Origin: Lachnoclostridium sp.
Lineage (GTDB): Bacteria; Bacillota_A; Clostridia; Lachnospirales; Lachnospiraceae
Assembly (NCBI GenBank): GCA_015057755.1
Contig: SVDR01000021.1
Coordinates: forward strand, 1 to 30,258
Reading direction: 5' to 3'
DNA length: 30,258 bases
The notes below the pieces were generated by a model. That model was not told the DNA's origin and ran no database searches. It saw only the letters and a list, made by a program, of their open reading frames with translations. A program made the position numbers and the translations under genes. Positions within the stretch are counted from its first letter, which is position 1; every line of letters begins with the position of its first letter. Of this stretch, positions 8,657 through 18,300 are shown piece after piece.

Positions 8657-8940
8657 TAAAAAAGCCCCGTCCCATTACTAGGACGAGGCTAAACTCTCGT
8701 GTTACCACCTAATTTCCCACATGGACTCACATCCACGCGGCTCTGAAGGTCACCATCATGACCCCCGACGCTATAACGTGCGCCAACTCCGTTGCAGCCT
8801 ACTGGGTCGCCCGTTCGGTGCAAAGCTCCGAGATGTATTCACCAAACCGTCCCACGCGCCTTTCACCGACCGGCAGCTCTCTGTCTGGGATTAAGATCCA
8901 GCTACTTCTTCTCTTCTCCGCTTGTTTCCTTTATTACTAT
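8657..8940 (-). promoter_or_regulatory. Tyrosine T-box riboswitch (tyrS leader)
   Basis: Leader that senses uncharged tRNA. The stem I specifier loop contains GAAUACAUC with the Tyr codon UAC at 8835-8837. The T-box itself reads AGGUGGUAACACGAG (8696-8710); its UGGU bulge would pair with a tRNA ending ACCA, consistent with discriminator A of tRNA-Tyr. The terminator is AGCCUCGUCC with its complement (one G-U pair) at 8661-8690 followed by a T-run to 8657. The leader fills the gap between the aldehyde dehydrogenase stop and tyrS, which otherwise holds no gene. Confidence 0.95.
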
Positions 8941-8947
8941 AAAGTGA

Positions 8948-8976
8948 ATTATAGGCGGAATCAAAGGCTTTGTCAA
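8948..8976 (-). promoter_or_regulatory. tyrS promoter (perfect consensus)
   Basis: TTGACA (8971-8976), 17-nt spacer, TATAAT (8948-8953): full match to the sigma-A consensus, as is usual for promoters regulated downstream by attenuation. It starts 6 nt after the stop codon of the upstream aldehyde dehydrogenase; no terminator separates them. Confidence 0.92.
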
Positions 8977-8981
8977 CCCTT

Positions 8982-10361
8982 TTACTTTAAGAACACACGC
9001 ACCATTTTATCATAAATCTTCTTATACGGCTGATACCGCATAGGCAGATCGATCCACGTCTTTTTATCGACAATGCTCTTATAATGCGTGAAGGTATCGA
9101 ATCCATTCTTTCCATGATAGGAGCCCATGCCGCTCTCTCCAAAACCGCCAAAGCCCATTTCACTGGTTGCCAGATGAATGATCACATCATTGATGCAGCC
9201 TCCGCCGAAACCACAGAGGGAAGTAATCTTTTCTGCCGCCGCTTTATCATTTGTGAACACATACAGTGCCAACGGGTGCGCCATAGAGTTGATCTTTTCA
9301 ATAGCTCGGTCAAAAGATTCGTATGTCAGGATCGGAAGTACCGGGCCAAAAATCTCCTCCTGCATGACCGCATCATCAAAGGTCACATGGTCCATAACCG
9401 TCGGTGCAATCTGGAGCGCTGACTCATTTACCTGACCTCCGCAAACCATTTTTGCCGGATCAATCAAGCCTTGTATCCGCTTAAAATGCTTCTCATTAAT
9501 GATTTTTCCGTAATTCTTATTCTTTAACGGATCTTTTCCGTACTGTTTGCGGATCTGCTTCTGAATTTCTGATACCAGCTCCTCTTTGACCGCTGGGTCA
9601 CAATACACATAATCCGGAGCCACACATGTCTGGCCACAGTTGAGGAATTTGCCGAAAACAATTCGTTTTGCCGCCAGCTTGATATCCGCCGTTTTTTCCA
9701 CCACACACGGGCTCTTTCCGCCAAGCTCCAATGTCACAGGCGTCAAATGCTCCGCTGCATGACGCATCACTTCCTTGCCTACATTCTGACTTCCGGTAAA
9801 GAAAATATAATCAAAATGTTCCTTCAACAGACAGGCATTCTCCGCACGTCCGCCTGTGACAACTGCCACAAATTCCGGAGAAAAGCACTCTTCAAGGATC
9901 TTCTTTACGATCTCTGTCGTGTACGGAGAATATGCGCTCGGTTTCACTACTACTGTATTTCCGGCTGCAATCGCATCCACCAGCGGATCCATCGTCAAAA
10001 GGAACGGATAATTCCATGGACTCATAACCAGAACCACACCATACGGAGACGGCTTTTTGTAACTTCTGGAGCAAAACTGAGCCAGAGGTGTCCGGACTGT
10101 CCTCTCCTTTGCATAAGAACGTACATGGTGGATCATGTGACTCAACTCGCTGAGCACCATTCCGGTCTCACACATATAACTTTCCATCGCACTCTTGCCA
10201 AGATCTTTTTTCAGCGCAGCTGCAATCTCTTTTTCGTACTTTTGTACACAGACGCGAAGCTTTTTCAACGCTTCGATCCGCACATCTATATTTAACGTTT
10301 TTCCTGCCTGAAAGCAGGCTCTCTGCCGTTCTACAATCGTTTTAATTTCCTGCTCTTTCAT
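8982..10361 (-). CDS. Aldehyde dehydrogenase, class-3/fatty-aldehyde type
   Basis: NAD(P)-dependent oxidation of aldehydes to acids. Catalytic Cys246 in GQTC, general base Glu212 in LELGGK, and oxyanion Asn117 in MSPWNYP are all present, as is the late EEIFGPVLP cofactor motif (335-343). The 459-aa length, the absence of an N-terminal extension and the hydrophobic-basic C-terminus (MRYQPYKKIYDKMVRVFLK) resemble class-3 enzymes such as B. subtilis YwdH and fatty aldehyde dehydrogenases. The ATG at 10361 follows AAAGGAG and AAGGA motifs (10365-10380). Monocistronic, divergent from the surface-protein gene. The substrate is not predictable. Confidence 0.93.
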   Translation of the reverse strand: MKEQEIKTIVERQRACFQAGKTLNIDVRIEALKKLRVCVQKYEKEIAAALKKDLGKSAMESYMCETGMVLSELSHMIHHVRSYAKERTVRTPLAQFCSRSYKKPSPYGVVLVMSPWNYPFLLTMDPLVDAIAAGNTVVVKPSAYSPYTTEIVKKILEECFSPEFVAVVTGGRAENACLLKEHFDYIFFTGSQNVGKEVMRHAAEHLTPVTLELGGKSPCVVEKTADIKLAAKRIVFGKFLNCGQTCVAPDYVYCDPAVKEELVSEIQKQIRKQYGKDPLKNKNYGKIINEKHFKRIQGLIDPAKMVCGGQVNESALQIAPTVMDHVTFDDAVMQEEIFGPVLPILTYESFDRAIEKINSMAHPLALYVFTNDKAAAEKITSLCGFGGGCINDVIIHLATSEMGFGGFGESGMGSYHGKNGFDTFTHYKSIVDKKTWIDLPMRYQPYKKIYDKMVRVFLK

Positions 10362-10389
10362 CGATCCTTACATCTCCTTTCACCGTTAC

Positions 10390-10418
10390 AGTATAACATC
10401 AGATGTTTTTCTCCTCAA
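10390..10418 (-). promoter_or_regulatory. Promoter of the aldehyde dehydrogenase gene
   Basis: TTGAGG (10413-10418), 17-nt spacer, TATACT (10390-10395), giving a leader of about 20-25 nt. Confidence 0.6.
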
Positions 10419-10510
10419 GATATTTTGTTTGAAACTGACACATTTTTGCCACATTCTTTCAGTAAATTTGATTCATTTTTTGTCATTTGTGGTTCTACTT
10501 TTCCATTTTC

Positions 10511-10544
10511 TGTAACTGTAACTGCAACTTTTATTCTTTATAAT
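10511..10544 (+). promoter_or_regulatory. Candidate promoter of the adhesin gene with hexamer repeats at -35
   Basis: A consensus -10 TATAAT (10539-10544) has no good -35. The -35 region is instead occupied by three back-to-back hexamers TGTAAC, TGTAAC, TGCAAC (10511-10528). Such repeats in place of a -35 are what activator-dependent promoters often show; the BTAD-type regulator encoded at 14119-15309 is an obvious candidate, but this is inference. Confidence 0.45.
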
Positions 10545-10580
10545 AAAATTGCAATAACACCATACTCAAAGTATTGTTAC

Positions 10581-10612
10581 GCGGAAGTTGTTCGATTCTG
10601 TGCTTCCGTTTT
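10581..10612 (+). other. Hairpin with T-run in the adhesin leader
   Basis: CGGAAG (10582-10587) pairs with CTTCCG (10603-10608), extended by one G-U pair, loop 15 nt, followed by TTTT. It lies about 35 nt before the start codon and could be a weak attenuator or an mRNA-stabilising 5' hairpin; the stem is short. Confidence 0.35.
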
Positions 10613-10647
10613 CTATAAAGCAGAATTTCAGAGAGGAGACCAAAAGT

Positions 10648-13600
10648 ATGAGGAGAAAATTAACTAAAACAAAAACAATGAAAAAAGCATTAGCAGCTAT
10701 CATGGTGGCCAGCCTTTGCATGAATCAGCTTTCGGTTGGCACTCTGGCTGCAGACTCCACCACAGATACCGTAGAAACCCCTGCTGGCAATGTTGAAGTT
10801 ACAGTTACTACAGAAGTCACAGTTACTGACAAAACTAACAGCGACGGCAATTCGGTACAGACAATCGTTACATCTGATAATTGGGAAAGCGATCCAAATA
10901 CAGAAATTGCCACCAGTTCCAATGCATCTACAACTGTTTCTGTAACAGGAAAACAGACCGACAAAACAGAAATTACTACCAACAATAAAGGCGAGCAGAT
11001 TGGTTATTCTGAGTCTGTGCAAGGCAGCGAGCAGACAGAAATTACCACAACAACTACCACATCTGAGTCGCAGGAAAATGTTCTGATCGACACCGAAACA
11101 TCCGGACCAAATCCGGTTGACGAGTACACTGTTGAGCAGACAGAACCTGATCCGGTTACTACTGAGGGTAAATGGATCGAGGGAACTCCGATTTCAGATG
11201 ATGACTGGGAATTAATCGGGACAGATCCGGGACAGTGGGAAGATATAGATGTTGATAATCCGGATACTTCCAATGATGGGACCACAGAGATTACGATTTC
11301 TGATCCACTGGATACAACAGATGTAACTCTGACTCTGACACCGGGTACTTCTGATACAGAGGAAATCCGTGTGGTTACAATTGAAGATTTGGCAGCCGGT
11401 AATATTGAGGGCATCAAACTTGATGAAAATGGCTCTCCTGTAGCGGAGACCCCGTATACAGAGACAACAGATGCCGATGGTAATATCATTGCAACCTCTT
11501 ATGAGATCACTCCGACTGACGGCGGATACCAGATTACCAAGAAAGTCGTAACGACTTCTGCAAACACTGTATCCGGCAACGCTTCCACTCCGGTTGAAAC
11601 AGGGAATAGTGAGGATAAAGGAAGTACTGTGATCGTTCCAACGCTCTCAGAAGAGCTGAACCAGATCCTTGCAAACGGTACAAAAGAAACAAACGCCAAC
11701 GGCGAGAATATAACCACAGCAACAGAAACCACTACCAACAATGATGGGGATGCAGTCAGCGTCAAAACAGAAATCCGTGAGATTATAGAAAATGATATCC
11801 TTGTTGGTTACGAAGTGATAAAAACAACTACTACTACAAAAGAAAATACTGCAACCATCGCTTCTTCCGCTGAGACCACAACCTCTGCGCCGACAACTCC
11901 GACTGAGACTATCACACTTCCAGCAAAACCGGAAGCAAGTGATATGACTGACCCGGTTTCCGGCGAACGAACTATGATCACTGTTGAAGAAGTAAAAGAT
12001 ACAAACGGCACTGTGATCGGATATAAGACCACTACTACAATTACAGACGCTGCCGGATTCGAACTCATGAAGTCCAGCGAGACTGTATATGGTAAAACGA
12101 CATCCTCCAGCAGCACTACAACAACAGATCCGACTCACGAAACCACCAAGACTACCACTACCATCGTAGAGACAGAGACCATTCTCTATACTGCTGAAGA
12201 ACTTGCACGTGAAGTGGAACTGTCCAGCGAGAGAACAGATACAATTACCACTACCGAAGTAACCGATACTACCACATGGCAGCTGGTTACTACTGATGAG
12301 GGCACATATTTCATCTACCAGGGTCAGATGTACGAAGTTGTTGCTTCCGGAGAACATGGAAATGTGACTATGCGTTCCTTACAGCCGAATCTGAATCTGA
12401 CACCGAGCGGTTCTGATGGAACTATTGATGAAGATACCGATCTCAGAAATCCAACCAAAGACAGCACCGGCGGAACTATCAAAGATGGATATGATTTCAT
12501 CTACACCGGTTATGGTCTTGAATCTGCGATCAAGCCGATCACGAACAAAAATACGAATGCTACAACTCTGACACATCAGTTTAAACTGGTCGATACGGCC
12601 GGAAATGCACACTATGTTCTCTGTGTGGACCTTGGAACTTCTGCGATCCGCAAAACCAGCTACAATATGGAGAATGTAGAGACTGCAGACTATTACAAAC
12701 GTGAAGGCGCTGCAGCCAAGATTAAATCCATTGCACTCCATGGTTACTGGGGCACAAATACCGGTATTGGAAGTCTGGAAGAATGTCGCGCTTTCTTTAG
12801 AGACTGGTTACGGGCAAATGGCAAAGATACTTCCTACGCTGACAACCTGACAGAAGGTGAAGCCTTAGCAGCAACTCAGGCCGCACTCTGGAACTATGGA
12901 AACAGCAATGAAAGCAACTATCTGAGTCCTACACATATTGCCAGCTCCGAATATCAAACAGATCAGACTGAAAAAGACTGCACCAACTACTTCTATCAGG
13001 CATTACTCTCCGTAGATCCGGCTGCCATTGACGATCCTACAACCACATTTATTACCGATAAGAACTTTGCTACAGAGAGTACGATTATTATTAAGGAAAA
13101 AGCGGACGATGCAGCAGCAAATACAGATGATAATCCGGATAATGATGTATTTAAAACAGACGTATCCTTTACGCTCCAGCTGAACAAAGATGATGTGACC
13201 GGAGATTTAGTGGTTCACATCCGTGACGCAGAGAATCCAAACATCATTCTTTATACAAGACGTATTTCCGGAGAGGGTAACGAAGAACGCTTTACCGATG
13301 GAGATATTCGAGGCGAAGCGAATGAGACCACCTACACGTTCCGCAATATCCAGCTGTCCGAAAACGTGACCATTACCTTAAATCTTGAAGGTACACAGAA
13401 TCTGGCGCAGGGTGTTTACCTCTACTCCGCAGAAACTTACAGCACATCCCAGACTTTCGTTGGTGTCGCTTCCGGTACACGCAAGGTTGACCTGAATGTA
13501 AACCTCTCCTTCGAGGTCACTGAGCCGTCCGCTCAGTTAACAACAACAACGGAAAAAACTGGTCGTGAAAAAATCGATACGGAGACTTATGAGAAAATAT

Positions 13601-14067
13601 ACACTCGCACAGACAAACGTGTTGATGAGACAGTAGAAAGCAGCTATGAGCGTAATGCAGCTGCAGCTACAGAAACTGAAGTTTATGCAACCTTGACAGT
13701 AACTGAAGTAACAGTGGAAACGACTCGTTACGAAAATACATGGGCGCACAATGTAGAGAATATCATTACGGATACCATCGACGACGATCCGAAGAACGAT
13801 GATCCAAAAAACAATGATCCGAAAAACAATGACAAACCAAACACACCAGAAGTCGCAGCAGTTGATAATTTCGGTACAGATCCTGGTATTCCACACGATG
13901 TTCTTGGCGCAACATTCATCTCTGATGACAATATTCCGTTAGCTGTTCTTCCGATGACCGGAGACTATTCCTTCTTATGGCTGATCGCGAGCGCTCTTTC
14001 CGGACTCGGACTTGCAGGATTCTCCTTCTTAGAGAAAAAGAAAAACAGCTTAAAATTTAAAAAATAA
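10648..14067 (+). CDS. Cell-wall-anchored thioester-domain adhesin with Thr-rich stalk (LPMTG)
   Basis: Secreted surface protein, 1139 aa. Signal peptide: basic MRRKLTKTKTMKK, hydrophobic core, likely cleavage after TLAA (about residue 35). Residues about 36-600 are extremely Thr/Ser/Glu-rich, with recurring D-x-x-G-x-x-x-G-Y strand-turn units and Thr runs. About 610-860 resembles the TQXA/thioester domain (PF08341): VLCVDLG with Cys659 and ATQAALWNYG with Gln744 would form the Cys-Gln thioester that binds host amines covalently. A beta-rich domain follows (about 860-1000), a second Thr-rich stretch, three DPKNN-type repeats, then LPMTG (1101-1105), a hydrophobic helix and a lysine-rich tail for sortase anchoring. 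The ATG at 10648 has AGAGGAG 9 nt upstream; the longer ORF (to 10588) runs through the leader. No sortase gene is in the window. Host ligand unknown. Confidence 0.85.
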   Translation: MRRKLTKTKTMKKALAAIMVASLCMNQLSVGTLAADSTTDTVETPAGNVEVTVTTEVTVTDKTNSDGNSVQTIVTSDNWESDPNTEIATSSNASTTVSVTGKQTDKTEITTNNKGEQIGYSESVQGSEQTEITTTTTTSESQENVLIDTETSGPNPVDEYTVEQTEPDPVTTEGKWIEGTPISDDDWELIGTDPGQWEDIDVDNPDTSNDGTTEITISDPLDTTDVTLTLTPGTSDTEEIRVVTIEDLAAGNIEGIKLDENGSPVAETPYTETTDADGNIIATSYEITPTDGGYQITKKVVTTSANTVSGNASTPVETGNSEDKGSTVIVPTLSEELNQILANGTKETNANGENITTATETTTNNDGDAVSVKTEIREIIENDILVGYEVIKTTTTTKENTATIASSAETTTSAPTTPTETITLPAKPEASDMTDPVSGERTMITVEEVKDTNGTVIGYKTTTTITDAAGFELMKSSETVYGKTTSSSSTTTTDPTHETTKTTTTIVETETILYTAEELAREVELSSERTDTITTTEVTDTTTWQLVTTDEGTYFIYQGQMYEVVASGEHGNVTMRSLQPNLNLTPSGSDGTIDEDTDLRNPTKDSTGGTIKDGYDFIYTGYGLESAIKPITNKNTNATTLTHQFKLVDTAGNAHYVLCVDLGTSAIRKTSYNMENVETADYYKREGAAAKIKSIALHGYWGTNTGIGSLEECRAFFRDWLRANGKDTSYADNLTEGEALAATQAALWNYGNSNESNYLSPTHIASSEYQTDQTEKDCTNYFYQALLSVDPAAIDDPTTTFITDKNFATESTIIIKEKADDAAANTDDNPDNDVFKTDVSFTLQLNKDDVTGDLVVHIRDAENPNIILYTRRISGEGNEERFTDGDIRGEANETTYTFRNIQLSENVTITLNLEGTQNLAQGVYLYSAETYSTSQTFVGVASGTRKVDLNVNLSFEVTEPSAQLTTTTEKTGREKIDTETYEKIYTRTDKRVDETVESSYERNAAAATETEVYATLTVTEVTVETTRYENTWAHNVENIITDTIDDDPKNDDPKNNDPKNNDKPNTPEVAAVDNFGTDPGIPHDVLGATFISDDNIPLAVLPMTGDYSFLWLIASALSGLGLAGFSFLEKKKNSLKFKK
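13786..13830 (+). repeat. Three 15-bp tandem repeats (DPKNN units)
   Basis: GATCC-based 15-bp units at 13786, 13801 and 13816 encode DPKND, DPKNN, DPKNN just ahead of the cell-wall anchor of the adhesin. Such in-frame repeats commonly vary in number between strains and act as a wall-spanning linker. Confidence 0.85.
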
Positions 14068-14081
14068 GCTTATCCAACTAT

Positions 14082-14114
14082 TAAGACCCGTGGATTCCTC
14101 TCCCACGGGTCTTT
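14082..14114 (+). terminator. Terminator of the adhesin gene
   Basis: Perfect 11-bp stem AAGACCCGTGG (14082-14092) with complement 14102-14112, 9-nt loop, then TTTT. It also lies directly after the stop of the convergent regulator gene but lacks a good T-run in that direction. Confidence 0.75.
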
Positions 14115-14118
14115 TCCG

Positions 14119-15309
14119 TTAATTATTATGTACCGGAACCAATTGTTTTATCTGATACCGAATATCTATGTGCATCAACGGATGCTGTCTATGATAGCCG
14201 CTGATGATTCTGTCACATATCTTATGACTGTTTTCATAACTTGCCTGAGGAAGCATGATAATATACTGCGTTTTGCTGCACCTTGTAAATGCATCACTCT
14301 GACGCAAGGTTTTGCGGATCTGCTCTCCTAACTGCTCTGCCGCGTGCTCTAATCCAATATGTGAATGAGAATATCCTGAAAGATCCATAATCGTCAACAG
14401 AGCAATGTGCGTAGAATCTCCTCTTCGTTTTAAAGCACGGGACTCTGCATGACAAAGCACTTTAAAATAATCATAATCACACTGCAGTGCCCCATCTACC
14501 TGTGCTTCCTTCAAAAACTCCCTAATTTCATCCATCGGCACATGATTATTTTGAATTGTCTGGAGAGCCATTTCGTACAAGGCAACTGTTTCCGGTTCCA
14601 GTTCCACACCGATTTCTTCCTTCATTTTCTGATTCAGCTTTTCATAGACATTCACAACACCTTTGTGGTCACCCAACGCCTGCATCGCTTGCATCAGCTG
14701 ACGATGCAATGGTTCATGATGCGCTTCAATCAGCATCGCATTTTTACAAATAGACACAACTTCCTGATGCCATCCATGCTCAGACATGATCTTCACCAAC
14801 TCCAGCACAGCTTTCATATAAAGATTATGATAATAAGCTGCCAGAGGCATCACCCACATTTCAGAAGAATACTTAGTCAGAAATTCACTTCTATAAAGAG
14901 CGACTGCATTCTGCAGCAGCCGCATCCGCTCTCCGGAATCTTCACATTTTTTCTTGTAAATCTCCTCGAACTCATCCACATCCAATACCATCGGAATTTC
15001 CACATTCCATGAATAGCCTCCGTTTTTATACTGGATCAATTGATGTCCTGCTGAAGGCCATAAACGATTTAAAGTCGTTCTTGCACGATGGAGAACGATT
15101 TTTAGTGCTGCCTCCGGATTATTTGAAGTCACTTCACCTTCCCATAAAACCCGAACCAATTCACTTCTGGATACTGCTTTCCCACGATTTACAAGAAGAT
15201 ACGCGATCAACAGCCATACATTTCTGGAGCGACTATTATGATCAGAAATGTGAATATCTCCCATATGAAGAGATAATTCACCAAACATACGGATATACAA
15301 TTTCTCCAT
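14119..15309 (-). CDS. BTAD (SARP-like) transcriptional regulator with degenerate GGDEF-like domain
   Basis: Predicted DNA-binding activator. Residues about 1-105 form an OmpR/SARP-type winged helix (IRMFGELSLHMG start; RSRNVWLLIAYLLVNRGKAVSRSEL). Residues about 110-255 are a helical bacterial transcriptional activator domain (DEFEEIYKKK; HEPLHRQLMQAMQALGD; GVELEPETVALY). The tail (about 280-396) looks like a GGDEF fold, with LLTIMDLSGY, LRQSDAFTRCSKTQYIIMLP and a helix after it, but SKTQY (345-349) replaces GGDEF, so no cyclase activity is expected; it may bind a ligand or partner. The ATG at 15309 is 11 nt after AGAGGAGG, which overlaps the mfd stop; the gap to mfd is 17 nt, so it may be co-transcribed with mfd. 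It converges on the adhesin gene. Target genes unknown. Confidence 0.82.
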   Translation of the reverse strand: MEKLYIRMFGELSLHMGDIHISDHNSRSRNVWLLIAYLLVNRGKAVSRSELVRVLWEGEVTSNNPEAALKIVLHRARTTLNRLWPSAGHQLIQYKNGGYSWNVEIPMVLDVDEFEEIYKKKCEDSGERMRLLQNAVALYRSEFLTKYSSEMWVMPLAAYYHNLYMKAVLELVKIMSEHGWHQEVVSICKNAMLIEAHHEPLHRQLMQAMQALGDHKGVVNVYEKLNQKMKEEIGVELEPETVALYEMALQTIQNNHVPMDEIREFLKEAQVDGALQCDYDYFKVLCHAESRALKRRGDSTHIALLTIMDLSGYSHSHIGLEHAAEQLGEQIRKTLRQSDAFTRCSKTQYIIMLPQASYENSHKICDRIISGYHRQHPLMHIDIRYQIKQLVPVHNN

Positions 15310-15326
15310 ACGAATTCCATCCTCCT

Positions 15327-18300
15327 CTACGATGCCAGATCCGACAACTTGATCAGGATCTCTTTGGCTGTCGCCATCATCTTCTCACAGTCCTTGTTCT
15401 TCGTCCGTTTATCCTGGTACAGCAGCATCGGTTTCTCACCAGGAACAAACCGCAGTGCATTTTTGTACTCTGCGATCAGGCCAGGAATTCCGGTCACATC
15501 CAGTTTTGCTTTCGGGAACAGTTCCATGCGGACTTCCTGACGGTTGATATTGACTTCTGTCACATAACAGCGATGCGCCATGGCTTTCAACTCTGCCACA
15601 CGGAGCAGATTGTCCACAGACCTCGGAATATCTCCAAAACGGTCCATCAATTCATCCTGCATATCCATGTATTCCTCGTCATTTTCAATGGTTGAGATCC
15701 GCTTATAAACGTCCAGTTTCAAATACTCATTCTTGATATAGCCATCCGGAATGAAGGCATCGATATCACAGTCTACCACTGTTTCGAACTTTTCTTCTTC
15801 ATTTTCCTGACCCTTCAGGGCAAGAACCGCCTCATTGAGCATCTTGCAGTAAAGATCATAACCGACTGCCTCCATGTGTCCGTGCTGCTCCGCACCGAGA
15901 ATATTTCCTGCGCCTCGCAGCTCCAGATCTCTCATGGCAATCTTGATACCGGAACCAAGCTCCGTAAATTCACGGATCGCCTGAAGACGCTTCTCTGCCT
16001 CTTCTCTCAGCAGCTTATCGCGTTTGTACATGAGGAAGGCGAAAGAAGTACGGCTGGAACGACCGATTCGTCCACGGATTTGGTACAACTGAGAAAGTCC
16101 CAGTCTGTCCGCATCATGAATGATCATCGTGTTTGCATTGGGGATATCCAGTCCGGTTTCGATGATGGTTGTGGATACCAGCACATCAATCTCTCCGTTC
16201 ACGAAATCCAGCATGATCTTTTCTAACTGGCGCTCACTCATCTGACCGTGTGCAAATGCTACATTTGCATCCGGAACCAGAGCCGCCACATGATTTGCCA
16301 CTTCGTCAATGTTGCTGACACGATTGTATACATAGTACACCTGACCGTTTCTGGCCAGCTCACGATGGATCGCCTCACGGACCATCTCATCATTATATTC
16401 CATGACATACGTCTGGATCGGAACACGGTCTACCGGAGGTTCTTCCAAAACGCTCATATCACGAATTCCGATCAGGCTCATGTGGAGTGTTCTCGGGATC
16501 GGAGTCGCCGTCAGCGTCAGAACATCCACATTCTGCTTCATCTGTTTGATCTTTTCTTTGTGAGCAACACCAAACCGCTGCTCCTCATCAATGATCAGAA
16601 GTCCTAGATTCTTAAATTCCACATCTTTTGAAAGAACCCTGTGTGTTCCGATCACAATATCGACAATGCCCTTTTTCAGTCCTTCCAGCGTCAGCTTCAT
16701 CTGCGCCGGTGTACGGAATCGGGACATCATGTCCACGCGAACCGGAAAATCCTTCATTCGCTGGACAAATGTATTATAATGCTGCTGGGCAAGGATCGTG
16801 GTCGGAACCAGATATACCACCTGCTTTCCTTCCTGAATCGCCTTAAATGCAGCACGAATCGCAATTTCTGTTTTTCCGTATCCAACGTCGCCGCAAACCA
16901 GACGGTCCATAATCTTGCGGCTTTCCATATCCTTCTTGATCTCTTCAATAGCCGTTAACTGGTCCTCTGTCTCCTCGTACGGGAACATTTCTTCAAACTC
17001 CCGCTGCCACACGGTATCAGGACCATACTGAAAACCTTCTGCGTCCTGTCTGGCCGCATAAAGCTCTACCAGCTCCTTCGCGATCTCGCGCACCGCAGTT
17101 TTTACTCTCGTCTTTGTCTTATTCCACTCGCTTCCGCCAAGTTTGTTAAGCTTAGGAACCTTCGCATCCGAACCGGCATACTTCTGGATTCCGTCCAGTC
17201 TGGTGGCCGGCAGATATAAATTTCCTCCGTCTGCATACTGGACTTTGATATAATCCTTGATCACATGATCCTGCTCGATTTTCTCGATACCGCGATAAAT
17301 ACCCAGTCCGTGACTTTCGTGAACCACATAATCTCCAACCGTCAGCTCCGTAAAGCTGCTGATCTTTTTTCCTTCGTAATTGTATTTCTTACGCTTTTTC
17401 TGGCGCTTTTCCACGCCAAACATATCGCTCTCAGTAATGACAACAAACTTGATCAAAGGATACTCAAAACCCTTATGAAGTTTTCCATAGGTTACGAGGA
17501 TCTCGCCTTTTTCCACCGGTCTGCCCGGATCATCCGGACAAAACGCCCGCAGATCATAGTCTCTGAGGTCGCCTGCCAGACGGCTGGCTCTTGTTCTGGA
17601 CGCAGAAAGAAGTACTACACGATAGCCATCCTTTTTCCAGCGGGTCAGATCCTTGATCAGCATCTCAAAGCTGCTCTGGTAAGAATTTACATTTTTTCCG
17701 GTTATACTGTATTTGCCTTTTACCGTCATACCCGGAAGTCTCTGGTCAAGACCGGTCATAAACACACATTCCGGTCCCTGAGCCGCCGCCAGAATGGCTT
17801 TCGCAGAAAATAACAAGTCTGTCTGTCCCGGAAGCAGGTAGCCCTTTTCCAAACGATGAGTCATACTCTCGCGAAATTCCGTCTCCACGACCTCCGCCTT
17901 TTCCTGCAGTCTCTGCGGTTCGTCCAAAAAGACGGCAAGACTGCCCGCAGCCTTCATATAATCCAGAAAGGAAACCGTATCCTCACAAAAATACTGAATA
18001 TAACTATCCAGATTCTGAACTTCAAATCCTTCACGGATTCCCTCACAAAGCTCCGTTGCAGTCACCTTGATCCGATGCGCTTCTTCATTCTTTCCCTGCT
18101 CTCGAAACAGTTTTTCCTGCTTCTTCCAGTCTTTTTCAATCTTCTCCGCGCCATCCAGCAAACGGTCACGGTCTAACACCAGCTCTGCTGCCGGATAAAT
18201 CGTTACCGAATCCAGCTGTGCGATGGAACGCTGATTCTCCGGATCGAAGGTTCGGATCGAATCCACCTCATCGTCCCACATCTCAATTCGCACCGGAAGC

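Noticed and set aside
8610..8708. 33-codon N-terminal extension of TyrRS
   Set aside because: It is translated from the T-box terminator and has no ribosome site; the ATG at 8609 has a good one and matches the family start.
8758..9015. 85-codon plus-strand ORF between the aldehyde dehydrogenase gene and tyrS
   Set aside because: It lies on the strand opposite the T-box leader and the tyrS promoter, which explain the region.
11004..12357. Long minus-strand ORFs (161 and 236 codons) opposite the adhesin
   Set aside because: They are complements of Thr/Ser/Val-rich codons (ACN, GTN), which rarely give stops on the other strand; no start signals and no domain resemblance.
13786..13830. CRISPR-like repeat
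   Set aside because: Three contiguous 15-bp units without spacers, in frame inside a protein-coding gene.
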